This document shows positions 24,472 to 32,722 of a DNA stretch of 61,191 bases, piece after piece. Both the position numbers and the translations under genes were made by a program. Below the pieces are notes generated by a model. That model ran no database searches. It saw nothing but the letters and a program-made list of their open reading frames with translations, and was not told where the DNA came from. Location of the stretch: NCBI GenBank assembly GCA_002410755.1, contig DHOL01000077.1, positions 1-61,191 of the forward strand. The letters are read 5' to 3'. Every line of letters begins with the position of its first letter. The stretch's first letter is position 1. This stretch comes from Ruminococcaceae bacterium UBA5391. Its GTDB lineage: Bacteria; Bacillota; Clostridia; Oscillospirales; Acutalibacteraceae.

Positions 24472-26844
24472 ATGACGGAAGAAGATAAAACAAAACACAC
24501 GAGGGCGCTGGAACTGAATAAGATTTTGAAAATGCTTGCGGAGCAGACTGCCTGTGAAGATGCTGCGCAGGCCGCACTTTCTTTGAAGCCTTCACCGGAT
24601 GGTGCGGAGCACCTGTTGCAGGAAACGGACGATGCGTTTGTGCTGATAGCGAAATTCGGTTCACCGTCGTTTGGCGGCCTTGCAAATGTGACAAACTCCC
24701 TTCGGAGGGCCGAAGCAGGCAGTACGCTTACCATGGCGGAGCTGCTGAAAATCGCCGTTGTGCTGCGCACGCTGCGAGGCATTACGGAGTGGCGGCAGAA
24801 ATGTGGGAGCGTCAAGACAAGCCTGGACAGCCGGTTTAGCCTTCTGACGCCGAATCAGTACCTGGAAAACCGGATTGAAACCGCGATTATCTCGGATGAG
24901 GAAATAGCGGATAGCGCTTCTCCGGCCCTTGCGGAGATTCGCCGGAAGATCAAACAGTCGTCCCTGCGTGCCCGTGAGTCACTGGAACATATAACTCATT
25001 CGCAGACATATCAAAAATATTTACAGGAGCCCATTGTTACAATCCGCGACGGGCGTTTTGTCGTCCCTGTGAAGTCTGAGTACCGGAGTGGAGTGCCGGG
25101 CCTTGTGCATGATACCTCGGCGAGCGGCTCCACCCTGTTTATCGAGCCAATGAGCGCTGTGGAGGCAAATAACCAGGTGCAGGTGCTGCTTTCTGAAGAA
25201 AAGCAGGAAATAGAACGTATCCTCAGCGAGCTTTCTGCCGAGGCTGGGAACTTTGCCGATACCATTATCCGCAGCTACGACCTTGCGGTTCAGTTAAATG
25301 TTATCTTTGCAAAAGCATCGCTTGCGTACCAAATGAAAGCAACAAAGCCAAAGCTGAACAGCTCTGGACGCATTGTGCTGCATCGAGCGCGCCATCCGCT
25401 GATTAACCCGGCAAAAGTTGTCCCGACCGATATTGAACTTGGGACGCGCTTTGATACGCTTGTAATTACCGGGCCAAACACCGGCGGCAAGACGGTTGCC
25501 CTGAAAACGGTTGGTCTGCTGACGCTGATGGCCATGTGCGGCCTGATGATTCCTGCGGAAGAAGACAGTGAAATTTCCACTTATCAGCAGGTGCTTGCGG
25601 ATATCGGCGACGAACAAAGCATTGAACAGTCTCTTTCCACATTTTCTGCACACATGAAGAATATTATTGGAATTATGGCATGTGCCAACAAAGGCAGCCT
25701 TGTTCTCCTTGACGAACTGGGTGCCGGGACGGATCCTGTTGAGGGTGCCGCCCTCGCGGAATCAATTCTGGAGGCACTTCGGCGCAAAGGTGCAAAAATT
25801 GCCGCGACAACGCACTATGCGGAGCTAAAAGCCTATGCACTTCAGACGGCAGGTGTGGAAAATGCCTGCTGTGAGTTCGACGTTGCCACTCTGCAACCGA
25901 CTTACCGACTCCTGATCGGTATGCCGGGACGCTCAAATGCGTTTGCAATCTCCCTGCGTCTTGGCATGGACAAAGATGTTGTCCAACATGCGGAAGAGCT
26001 TGTTTCCGGTGAAAACCGCCGTTTTGAAGACGTTGTGAAAAGTTTGGAAGAGAGCCGCCACGCCTTGGAAGAAGAGCGTTCTGAAGCGCAGAAAGCCCGC
26101 GAGAAGTCCGAACAGGCATGCAGGGAAGCGGAAGAAGCGCGCGACCATGTGCGTGCGGAAGCCGATAAGCAAATGGAAGAAGCACACCGCAAAGCAGGTT
26201 TCCTTGTTGACCGCACCCGTGCACAGATTAATGGTCTTCTCAATGAAATGGAAGACCTGAAGAAACAGAAAAACAAAGCGCTTTCTGCCGAGCAGAAGGC
26301 AAAGCTCCATGCGGGCATGCGCACACTGGAGGACACGGCGGACCCTGTCGGCAAAAAGAAATTGGACTCTTCTTACCGCCTGCCGCGTCCGCTGAAAATA
26401 GGTGACAGTGTGCTGATTTATGATATTGATAAAAAGGCCACAGTGCTCCGCTTGCCTAGTAAGGATTCAAACGACATACTTGTGCAGGCAGGCATTCTTC
26501 AGACACATGTGCCGCTTTCCAATCTCCGTCTTCTGAAGGAGGAACAAAAAAGGCCGTTTTTCCGCACAGTTACGAAGAATGTAGGCCGCTCAAACGCATC
26601 TGCCGCTACGGAAGTGGATGTGCGGGGGGAAACAGCGGAAGAAGCGCTGATGGATGTAGACCGTGCGCTTGATGCAGCGGTGCTTTCCGGTGTTAGCCAT
26701 GTTACCATTATCCATGGGAAAGGCACGGGTGTCCTGCGCAACGCCGTTCAGCAGCATCTTCGCAGGCATCCGAGTGTAAAGAGCTTCCGGCTTGGTACCT
26801 TCGGGGAAGGGGAGTCCGGCGTCACAATCGTTGAGATGAAGTGA
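24472..26844 (+). CDS. mutS2: MutS2 (ribosome-rescue/recombination ATPase with Smr nuclease)
   Basis: The product is 790 aa. Walker A GPNTGGKT lies at about residue 334, DELGAGTDPVEGAAL follows, then a long coiled coil (about 515-640) and a C-terminal Smr domain (VDVRGETAEEALMDVDRALD, then HGKGTGVLRNAV). MutS2 suppresses recombination in some bacteria, and in Bacillus it splits collided ribosomes. AAAGGA precedes the ATG. Confidence 0.97.
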   Translation: MTEEDKTKHTRALELNKILKMLAEQTACEDAAQAALSLKPSPDGAEHLLQETDDAFVLIAKFGSPSFGGLANVTNSLRRAEAGSTLTMAELLKIAVVLRTLRGITEWRQKCGSVKTSLDSRFSLLTPNQYLENRIETAIISDEEIADSASPALAEIRRKIKQSSLRARESLEHITHSQTYQKYLQEPIVTIRDGRFVVPVKSEYRSGVPGLVHDTSASGSTLFIEPMSAVEANNQVQVLLSEEKQEIERILSELSAEAGNFADTIIRSYDLAVQLNVIFAKASLAYQMKATKPKLNSSGRIVLHRARHPLINPAKVVPTDIELGTRFDTLVITGPNTGGKTVALKTVGLLTLMAMCGLMIPAEEDSEISTYQQVLADIGDEQSIEQSLSTFSAHMKNIIGIMACANKGSLVLLDELGAGTDPVEGAALAESILEALRRKGAKIAATTHYAELKAYALQTAGVENACCEFDVATLQPTYRLLIGMPGRSNAFAISLRLGMDKDVVQHAEELVSGENRRFEDVVKSLEESRHALEEERSEAQKAREKSEQACREAEEARDHVRAEADKQMEEAHRKAGFLVDRTRAQINGLLNEMEDLKKQKNKALSAEQKAKLHAGMRTLEDTADPVGKKKLDSSYRLPRPLKIGDSVLIYDIDKKATVLRLPSKDSNDILVQAGILQTHVPLSNLRLLKEEQKRPFFRTVTKNVGRSNASAATEVDVRGETAEEALMDVDRALDAAVLSGVSHVTIIHGKGTGVLRNAVQQHLRRHPSVKSFRLGTFGEGESGVTIVEMK

Positions 26845-26887
26845 TTTCCCCGGAAAAGAAGGGGATGACAAGGAGGTTTTTTTCATT

Positions 26888-27568
26888 ATGAATGGGACAG
26901 AGCTTGCCCGTTTCCGTGAGCCCGCACCGCAGAAAAAAAATACGGCGCTCACCATTGTCCTGATTGTCCTGGCTGTCCTGATTGCGGCATTTGGGGTGGT
27001 TTCCTGGTTCGCTTTGAACGATCCGCTTGCTGGGAAAGGCTATGAAAATGTTATGCCTTCCGACGGTCTGCCGAAAACATTTGTTGAAGCGGCCGTCAAA
27101 CAGAGCGAATGCTCTTTTTCCAAAGATGATGTCAACGGCTATCTTGCCTATCTGTTTCAAAAGCACAATGCCGGAGCGGCAAAAAAGGATGTAAAACTGC
27201 TTGCCGCAGCGATTACCGGCAGCAGCGGGAACAGCGTAGACCTTTACCTTCCAGTTGAATACCACAGCAAACGTTTCGGTATCCTGCTGAATGTTACCCC
27301 TTCCCTCGATAAGACGGAAGAACGCCTTCTGTTCCGCGTCAATGCTGCGCATATTGGAAGGCTGCCGGTTCCGGTGGGATGGCTGCTCCAAAAATCGGAA
27401 AGCCGGTTTCCGTCCGGTCTCCTTCTGGAAGGGAACACCGTATCGTGTAAATGCCCGACGGCGAGTGTGTCGGTGCTCATGGTGACCGCTTCGGCAAAGC
27501 TAAGTGAATTCCGCATGGAAAACGGGATTTTAAAAACTGCTGCTTCTTTGCAGGTTTCCGTTGGATGA
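26888..27568 (+). CDS. Membrane-anchored protein, YpmS-like (DUF2140)
   Basis: The product is 226 aa. One membrane helix (about residues 18-42) follows a basic stretch, and the remainder is extracytoplasmic. The pattern YLPVEYHSKRFGILLNV with AHIGRLPVPVGWLL and a final beta-rich part resembles YpmS (DUF2140) of Bacillus, a lipid-envelope-linked family without a settled role. The family call is tentative. A very good ribosome site (AAGGAGG) precedes the ATG. It lies 43 bp after mutS2 and is probably the last gene of that operon. Confidence 0.7.
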   Translation: MNGTELARFREPAPQKKNTALTIVLIVLAVLIAAFGVVSWFALNDPLAGKGYENVMPSDGLPKTFVEAAVKQSECSFSKDDVNGYLAYLFQKHNAGAAKKDVKLLAAAITGSSGNSVDLYLPVEYHSKRFGILLNVTPSLDKTEERLLFRVNAAHIGRLPVPVGWLLQKSESRFPSGLLLEGNTVSCKCPTASVSVLMVTASAKLSEFRMENGILKTAASLQVSVG

Positions 27569-27580
27569 AAGAAAAATGCC

Positions 27581-27609
27581 TTGACACCTGCTGAAAAACA
27601 GAGTATAAT
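27581..27609 (+). promoter_or_regulatory. Consensus sigma-A promoter of ylxM-ffh
   Basis: A perfect TTGACA, a 17-bp spacer and a perfect TATAAT. It is the strongest promoter seen in the window and drives the ylxM-ffh-rpsP-khpA genes. Confidence 0.95.
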
Positions 27610-27655
27610 CCGAAATGTGTAAAGAATAAAGACTTTACATAAGGCGGTGCAGCCG

Positions 27656-28021
27656 ATGGCAAAAGATATGAAAATCTCATTCTTGCTGGATTTTTACGGC
27701 AATATGTTGACACAGAAACAACGGGAAGTCATCGAGCTTTATTACAACAATGACCTCTCACTTTCTGAGATTGCCGAGAATGAGGGCATTACCCGCCAGG
27801 GAGTGCGCGACGCCATTAAGCGCGCCGAATCGCAACTGCTTGAAATGGAAGACTGTCTTGGGTTTGCACAACATTACTGCGAAGAGCGTAGCGGCCTTGC
27901 GCAGATTGCACAGGAAGCAGACCGAATCAAAGAATTTAACAACCGTTATAGCCACGTGCAGGAAATTGACGAAAGCGCACAGCATATCCTTTCCATTGCG
28001 CAGGATCTGAACAGTCAGTAA
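27656..28021 (+). CDS. ylxM: YlxM (UPF0122) helix-turn-helix protein, SRP partner
   Basis: The product is 121 aa from ATG 27656, which follows AAGGCGG. The sigma-70 region 4-like helix-turn-helix (LTQKQREVIELYYNNDLSL, then ITRQGVRDAI) is diagnostic. YlxM is encoded next to ffh in most Firmicutes and stimulates SRP activity in Streptococcus. A GTG nine bases upstream is within the ribosome site and is not used. Confidence 0.95.
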   Translation: MAKDMKISFLLDFYGNMLTQKQREVIELYYNNDLSLSEIAENEGITRQGVRDAIKRAESQLLEMEDCLGFAQHYCEERSGLAQIAQEADRIKEFNNRYSHVQEIDESAQHILSIAQDLNSQ

Positions 28022-28033
28022 GGAGGAGCCGCT

Positions 28034-29362
28034 TTGGCATTTGAAAGCCTTTCGGAAAAGCTTTCAGCCGTATTTAAACGGCTGAAGTCAAAGGGAAAAC
28101 TGAGTGAGTCAGACGTCAGGGAAGGGATGCGGGAAGTTCGGCTTGCGCTGCTTGAAGCCGATGTCAATTACAAGGTGGCAAAGGATTTCACTGCAAAGGT
28201 GACGGAACGTGCCATCGGTGCGGAAGTCATGGAGAGCCTTACCCCCGCGCAGATGGTGATTAAGATTGTCAATGAAGAACTTACCTCTCTCATGGGGGGA
28301 GGCGAAGTCCGCCTGAACCGCCCGTCAACTCCGCCTGCCGTTATTCTTCTGTGTGGCCTTCAGGGTTCTGGTAAAACAACACAAGCCGGAAAACTTGCCT
28401 ACCATCTCCGGGAGAAAGGAAACCGGCCTCTGCTCGTTGCGTGCGACGTTTACCGTCCAGCGGCAATCGACCAGTTGAAGGTTGTCGGAGAAAAGGGCGG
28501 TGTTCCCGTCTTTGAGATGGGGACGCAGAACCCCGTAAAAATCGCAGAAGCCGCTGTTGCCCATGCAAAGGATTACGGCAATAATTATGTCCTGATTGAT
28601 ACAGCCGGACGCCTGCAAATTGATGAAAAGCTTATGAATGAGCTGAAGAATATTAAGGAGTCTGTCCATCCGACGGATATCCTGCTTGTGGTGGATGCCA
28701 TGACCGGCCAGGAGGCTGTGAATGTAGCGAAAGCTTTTGACAATCTGTTGGATATTACCGGTGTCATTCTTACGAAACTGGATGGCGATGCAAGAGGCGG
28801 TGCGGCACTCTCTGTCCGTGCCGTGACCGGAAAACCAATCAAGTTTGTCGGTACAGGCGAGAAACTTGCAGACCTCGAAGTCTTTCATCCCGACCGCATG
28901 GCGTCCCGTATTCTCGGTATGGGTGATGTGCTTACGCTGATTGAGAATGCGCAGAAGACAGTTGATGAGAAAGCTGCAAAAGAAACTGCGCGGAAAATGC
29001 TCCACGAAGGCCTTGACCTGAATGACCTTCTTGAGCAGCTTCGTCAGATGAAAAAAATGGGCCCGATGAAGAATGTCCTTTCTAAAGTCCCGGGCATGGC
29101 GCAGCAGCTTAACGGCGTTGAAATTGACGACCGGCAGATTGACCGGACGGAAGCAATCATCCTTTCCATGACGCCAGCGGAGCGTGCAAAGCCGGAGCTT
29201 GTCAATCCGTCGCGCAAGCGCAGGATTGCCGCAGGGAGCGGCAGAAAAATTGAAGATGTCAACCGGCTTCTGAAAGGCTACGTGCAGATGCAGAAGATGA
29301 TGAAGCAGTTTAAAAAGAAAGGCATCTGGAAGCGTTTTCCCGGTATGAGAATACCGCATTAA
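28034..29362 (+). CDS. ffh: Signal recognition particle protein Ffh
   Basis: The product is 442 aa with a TTG start after AAGGAGGAG. The N domain, the G domain (GLQGSGKTTQ at about 107, DTAGRLQ, TKLDGDARGG) and a methionine-rich M domain (residues 300-442) are complete. It binds signal sequences of nascent membrane proteins and the 4.5S/6S SRP RNA. It lies 12 bp after ylxM. Confidence 0.98.
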   Translation: MAFESLSEKLSAVFKRLKSKGKLSESDVREGMREVRLALLEADVNYKVAKDFTAKVTERAIGAEVMESLTPAQMVIKIVNEELTSLMGGGEVRLNRPSTPPAVILLCGLQGSGKTTQAGKLAYHLREKGNRPLLVACDVYRPAAIDQLKVVGEKGGVPVFEMGTQNPVKIAEAAVAHAKDYGNNYVLIDTAGRLQIDEKLMNELKNIKESVHPTDILLVVDAMTGQEAVNVAKAFDNLLDITGVILTKLDGDARGGAALSVRAVTGKPIKFVGTGEKLADLEVFHPDRMASRILGMGDVLTLIENAQKTVDEKAAKETARKMLHEGLDLNDLLEQLRQMKKMGPMKNVLSKVPGMAQQLNGVEIDDRQIDRTEAIILSMTPAERAKPELVNPSRKRRIAAGSGRKIEDVNRLLKGYVQMQKMMKQFKKKGIWKRFPGMRIPH

Positions 29363-29423
29363 AAGGATTCATCCGGCAAAAGCCGGTGAAGATATAGATT
29401 GAATTTTGGGAGGTGAATGACCA

Positions 29424-29666
29424 ATGGCAGTTAAAATCAGACTTCGCAGAGTAGGCGCCAAGAAAGCCCCCTTTTACCGCATTGTTGTAGCCGATTCACG
29501 CTATCCGCGCGATGGCCGCTTCATTGAGGAAATCGGATATTATAATCCTTTGGAAAATCCGTCTGTTGTTAAGGTGGACGCCGACAAGGCAAAAGAGTGG
29601 ATCAAAAATGGCGCGCAGCCTACAGATACCGTCAGAGTCCTGTTTAAAAAGAACGGTGTTCTGTGA
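29424..29666 (+). CDS. rpsP: 30S ribosomal protein S16
   Basis: The product is 80 aa, [20 protein letters not shown], the standard S16 start. GGGAGGTGA precedes the ATG. It belongs to the conserved ffh-rpsP-khpA-rimM-trmD order, here interrupted by folT. Confidence 0.98.
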   Translation: MAVKIRLRRVGAKKAPFYRIVVADSRYPRDGRFIEEIGYYNPLENPSVVKVDADKAKEWIKNGAQPTDTVRVLFKKNGVL

Positions 29667-29684
29667 TTCGGAGGGTGCTTTGTC

Positions 29685-29918
29685 ATGGAAGAACTTCTTA
29701 TAACCATTGCAAAAGGATTAGTTGAAAACCCGTCTGCTGTCCGTGTGGAAGCTGACGAGCCATCTGAAGACGGAACTGTCGTTTATCACCTCCATGTGGC
29801 GGAAAGCGATATGGGACGTGTTATCGGGAAACAGGGACGCATTGCGAAGGCAATCCGCGTTGTTATGCGTTCCGCAGCGACCCGGAACAACATGAGAGTA
29901 GCCGTCGAAATTGACTGA
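29685..29918 (+). CDS. khpA: KH-domain RNA-binding protein KhpA
   Basis: The product is 77 aa with a single type II KH domain; the GxxG loop is in GRVIGKQGRIAKAIR. KhpA pairs with KhpB (Jag) and binds small and messenger RNAs; it affects cell elongation in streptococci. It lies 18 bp after rpsP and is followed by a terminator. Confidence 0.96.
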   Translation: MEELLITIAKGLVENPSAVRVEADEPSEDGTVVYHLHVAESDMGRVIGKQGRIAKAIRVVMRSAATRNNMRVAVEID

Positions 29919-29930
29919 ATTCCCGGATCT

Positions 29931-29968
29931 GCCGCAGTATTATGAAGATGCTGCGGCGTTCCTTTTTT
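29931..29968 (+). terminator. Terminator of the ylxM-ffh-rpsP-khpA operon
   Basis: GCCGCAG pairs with CTGCGGC (29951-29957) and is followed by GTTCCTTTTTT. Confidence 0.85.
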
Positions 29969-29992
29969 GGAGGGCAGTATTTTGCCGGGATC

Positions 29993-30021
29993 TTGCAAAA
30001 AAGCGGAATATTTGTTATAAT
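29993..30021 (+). promoter_or_regulatory. Sigma-A promoter of folT
   Basis: TTGCAA, 17-bp spacer, TATAAT. Transcription starts about 15 bp before the riboswitch aptamer. Confidence 0.85.
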
Positions 30022-30040
30022 ACAGACTAAATAAAAATAA

Positions 30041-30162
30041 ATGCAGAGTAGGTTCCCGCGCGCTGTACCGGTTTTTCCGGTGCCCAGTGCCGTCCGGACG
30101 GGGAGTTGCCGGGCGGACAAAAAGCTTCAGCTTGCGGTGTGGGGGCCGCATCCCGCTGCTGC
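30041..30162 (+). promoter_or_regulatory. Tetrahydrofolate (THF) riboswitch
   Basis: The 5' element GCAGAGTAGG, the internal GGGGAGTTGCCGGGCGGAC and the closing GCGGTG...GCATCCCGCTGC match the THF aptamer layout. It lies directly ahead of folT, a usual target. Downstream, CTGCAGCA (30181-30188) can pair with the TGCTGCA at the 3' end of the aptamer or with CTGCTGCAG next to the GGAAGGAG ribosome site, so control is probably at translation. Confidence 0.85.
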
Positions 30163-30213
30163 ACCTGGGGAAAGCCTCCGCTGCAGCACTGCTGCAGGAA
30201 GGAGCTTTTCCTC

Positions 30214-30771
30214 ATGAAAAAAATCTGTGGTTCTATCCGTCTGTCTGCGCGCAGCCTTGGCAGCATCCGGACGATTGCTGTCTGCGGTGTGCTTTTGTCT
30301 CTGAAGCTTGTCCTGAATCTGTTTACAATCAATATTTCTGCATTGCTGAAGATAGGTCTTGCTTATCTGCCTATTGCAGCGGCCGGAATGCTGTTCGGTC
30401 CGGTAGTTGGTGGCACGGTAGGTGCGCTGGGCGATCTGCTGGGGTATTTTATCTTTCCAACCGGCCCATATTTTCCCGGTTTTACACTCAGTGCTTTTCT
30501 CTCCGGTTTTGTATACGGGTTGTTGCTTTACCGCGGACCGGTAAAGCTTTGGCGCGCTTTTACCGCAAAAGCGCTTGTCACGCTGCTGGTAAGCTTTTTA
30601 CTAAATCCACTGTGGCTTGCAATGATGTATGGGAAAACATTCTGGGCAGCCGTTTCTGTGCGGGCCCTTGCAAGTTTTTCGGAGCTGCTGCCGGACACGG
30701 TTGTGCTGTATGTGCTTTTGAAGGTGATTGAGCGGTGTTGCTTGCCGCAGATTTTGAGAAATGAGAGCTGA
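30214..30771 (+). CDS. folT: Folate ECF transporter S component FolT
   Basis: The product is 185 aa from ATG 30214, following GGAAGGAGC. It has five to six membrane helices, with GMLFGPVVGGTVGALGDLLG, the pattern of FolT-type S components. It binds folate and joins the shared ECF module. The THF riboswitch upstream supports the substrate. The gene splits the usual khpA-rimM neighbourhood and has its own promoter and terminator. Confidence 0.92.
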   Translation: MKKICGSIRLSARSLGSIRTIAVCGVLLSLKLVLNLFTINISALLKIGLAYLPIAAAGMLFGPVVGGTVGALGDLLGYFIFPTGPYFPGFTLSAFLSGFVYGLLLYRGPVKLWRAFTAKALVTLLVSFLLNPLWLAMMYGKTFWAAVSVRALASFSELLPDTVVLYVLLKVIERCCLPQILRNES

Positions 30772-30779
30772 ATAATCCG

Positions 30780-30810
30780 GCCGCGGGCAGGAAATCGCCT
30801 GCGGCTTTTT
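30780..30810 (+). terminator. Terminator between folT and rimM
   Basis: GCCGCGGGC pairs with GCCTGCGGC (one G-T pair), then TTTTT. It is only 17 bp ahead of rimM, so it could also act as an attenuator for rimM-trmD. Confidence 0.8.
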
Positions 30811-30827
30811 GTTGCAGGGGGATCATT

Positions 30828-31346
30828 ATGCAAAAGCAGTATCTGGAAGCCGGAAGAATTATCGGAACGCATGGCGTGCATGGGGAGCTGCGCATTGAGC
30901 CTTGGTGCGATTCCGCCGAGTTCCTGAAAAAATTTCATACGCTTTATCTGGATGCCAAAGGCGATGTACCGGTGACTGTGCTTTCTTCCCACGTTCAAAA
31001 GAATCAGTTGATTGCTGCACTGGATGGAGTGGATACTGTTGAGAAGGCTGATGTCTACCGGGGGAAAGTCCTTTACCTTAACCGTGCGGACGTGAAAATC
31101 CCAAAGGGAATTTATTTTGTTGATGACCTGATTGGGCTTAGCGTCTATGACGCAGATACCTTCGTTTATTATGGCACGCTTACGGACGTAATGCAGACAG
31201 GCGCAAATGATGTCTATCAGATTACTTCGATAGACAAAAAAAATTACCTGATTCCTGCGGTTGCGCCGGTAGTCAGCAGAATTGACTTTGAAAAGGAGAA
31301 AATGTTTATCCGGCCAATTAAGGGGATTTTTGACGATGAGAATTGA
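30828..31346 (+). CDS. rimM: 16S rRNA processing protein RimM
   Basis: The product is 172 aa. The N-terminal beta-barrel motif GRIIGTHGVHGELRI and the C-terminal PRC barrel (YFVDDLIGLSVYD) are present. RimM binds S19 and helps mature the 30S head. It overlaps trmD by 11 bp, as in many bacteria. Confidence 0.96.
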   Translation: MQKQYLEAGRIIGTHGVHGELRIEPWCDSAEFLKKFHTLYLDAKGDVPVTVLSSHVQKNQLIAALDGVDTVEKADVYRGKVLYLNRADVKIPKGIYFVDDLIGLSVYDADTFVYYGTLTDVMQTGANDVYQITSIDKKNYLIPAVAPVVSRIDFEKEKMFIRPIKGIFDDEN

Positions 31347-32109
31347 CTTGTTGGCTCTGTTCCCTGAAATGTGTGAAGCTGTCCTGTCAGAAAGCATCAT
31401 TGGCCGCGCACGCCGCAAGGGCGCTGTGCAGGTTTGCTGCCACCAAATCAGGGATTATGCTTTTGACAAGCACCAGCGGGTAGATGATTCCCCCTTTGGC
31501 GGCGGGATGGGGATGCTGATGATGGCAGAACCGATTGCCCTTTGCATGGATGCCGTCGTCCGCCAGCTCGGCTACAAACCGCACACAATTTACCTTTCCC
31601 CGCAGGGGAAAACATTGACGCAGAAACGTGTGAAAGAGCTTTCCACGATGGACGGGCTTATCCTCCTCTGCGGCCATTATGAGGGTGTGGATGAACGGGT
31701 TCTTACTGACTATGTCGATGAAGAAATATCGGTTGGGGATTATGTTGTTACAGGCGGTGAACTTCCGGCGCTTATTCTGACGGATGCTGTTTGCCGCATG
31801 ATTCCCGGCGTCCTTTCGGACGACGAATGCTTTCAGTTAGAAAGCCATTACAACTCTCTCCTTGAGTATCCGCAGTATACCCGACCCTCCGTCTGGCGCG
31901 GGCAGCCTGTGCCTGAAGTGTTGCTTTCCGGCGACCATGAAAAAGTCCGCCGCTGGCACAGGCGGCAGGCCCTTCTTTGTACACTCCGCAAAAGGCCGGA
32001 ACTGCTTGCTTCCGCTAACCTTTCCCCGGACGAGCGTACGTTTCTTCGTAACCTGAAAGAAGCTGAAACAGTTGCAGGGGAAGGATCGGTAAAACCGAAT
32101 ATATTCTGA
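31336..32109 (+). CDS. trmD: tRNA (guanine-N1)-methyltransferase TrmD
   Basis: The product is 257 aa from ATG 31336. The SPOUT trefoil-knot motifs YLSPQGKTL, LCGHYEGVDERV and SVGDYVVTGGELP are complete. It makes m1G37 in tRNAs and prevents +1 frameshifts. Confidence 0.97.
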   Translation: MRIDLLALFPEMCEAVLSESIIGRARRKGAVQVCCHQIRDYAFDKHQRVDDSPFGGGMGMLMMAEPIALCMDAVVRQLGYKPHTIYLSPQGKTLTQKRVKELSTMDGLILLCGHYEGVDERVLTDYVDEEISVGDYVVTGGELPALILTDAVCRMIPGVLSDDECFQLESHYNSLLEYPQYTRPSVWRGQPVPEVLLSGDHEKVRRWHRRQALLCTLRKRPELLASANLSPDERTFLRNLKEAETVAGEGSVKPNIF

Positions 32110-32232
32110 TGATAAGGAATTAAATTAGGGCAGAGGAGCTAAAAAATTTTCAACAATACCATTAATTTGCACAAAGAAAAGCTTTTTCTGCTTCACCTAA
32201 TCAGCTATCAATCCAAAGTTTCTCTACATTTC

Positions 32233-32260
32233 TTGACGGCTTTTGCAAATGTGATATAAT
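32233..32260 (+). promoter_or_regulatory. Sigma-A promoter of ptsH
   Basis: TTGACG, 16-bp spacer, TATAAT with an extended -10 (TGATATAAT). The 123 bp between trmD and this site show nothing else. Confidence 0.85.
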
Positions 32261-32357
32261 GACATTGTGTTGATTCATACCTTTGTTACCCGCATGATAT
32301 TGACCGACCGTATGTTTCCTTTGTTCGGTTTTGATATTGCTAAGGAGTGAAGAAGTA

Positions 32358-32621
32358 ATGTATGTAAAAGATGTACTGGTCCAGAATCAAGTGGGCCTTC
32401 ATGCCCGCCCTGCGACATTTTTTATTCAGAAAGCCAATGAGTACAAATCTTCCATTTGGGTGGAAAAGGAAGAAAGGCGCGTCAATGCAAAGAGTCTTTT
32501 GGGAGTTCTGTCCCTTGGAATTGTAGGCGGAACGACCATTAAAATCATTGCAGACGGCTCTGACGAAGAAGAAGCGGTAGACAGCCTTGTCAAACTGGTT
32601 CAGTCAGGCTTTACCGAGTGA
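32358..32621 (+). CDS. ptsH: Phosphocarrier protein HPr
   Basis: The product is 87 aa from ATG 32358, after AAGGAGTG. His15 in GLHARPA is the PEP-derived phosphoryl site. Ser46 in NAKSLLG is the HPr kinase site, so catabolite control through HprK and CcpA is possible. Crh is excluded by His15. It is monocistronic, with no ptsI beside it. A terminator follows. Confidence 0.96.
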   Translation: MYVKDVLVQNQVGLHARPATFFIQKANEYKSSIWVEKEERRVNAKSLLGVLSLGIVGGTTIKIIADGSDEEEAVDSLVKLVQSGFTE

Positions 32622-32638
32622 TTGTGTAAAGGAGAGAG

Positions 32639-32664
32639 GCACCGCTTTTTGCGGTGCTTTTTTT
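32639..32664 (+). terminator. Terminator of ptsH
   Basis: GCACCGC-TTTTT-GCGGTGC and seven Ts. Confidence 0.93.
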
Positions 32665-32722
32665 ATATCCTGTCAGCTCCCGACAGGGAAAAACACTTTT
32701 CCGGAGAAAGGAAGGGGTTCCC

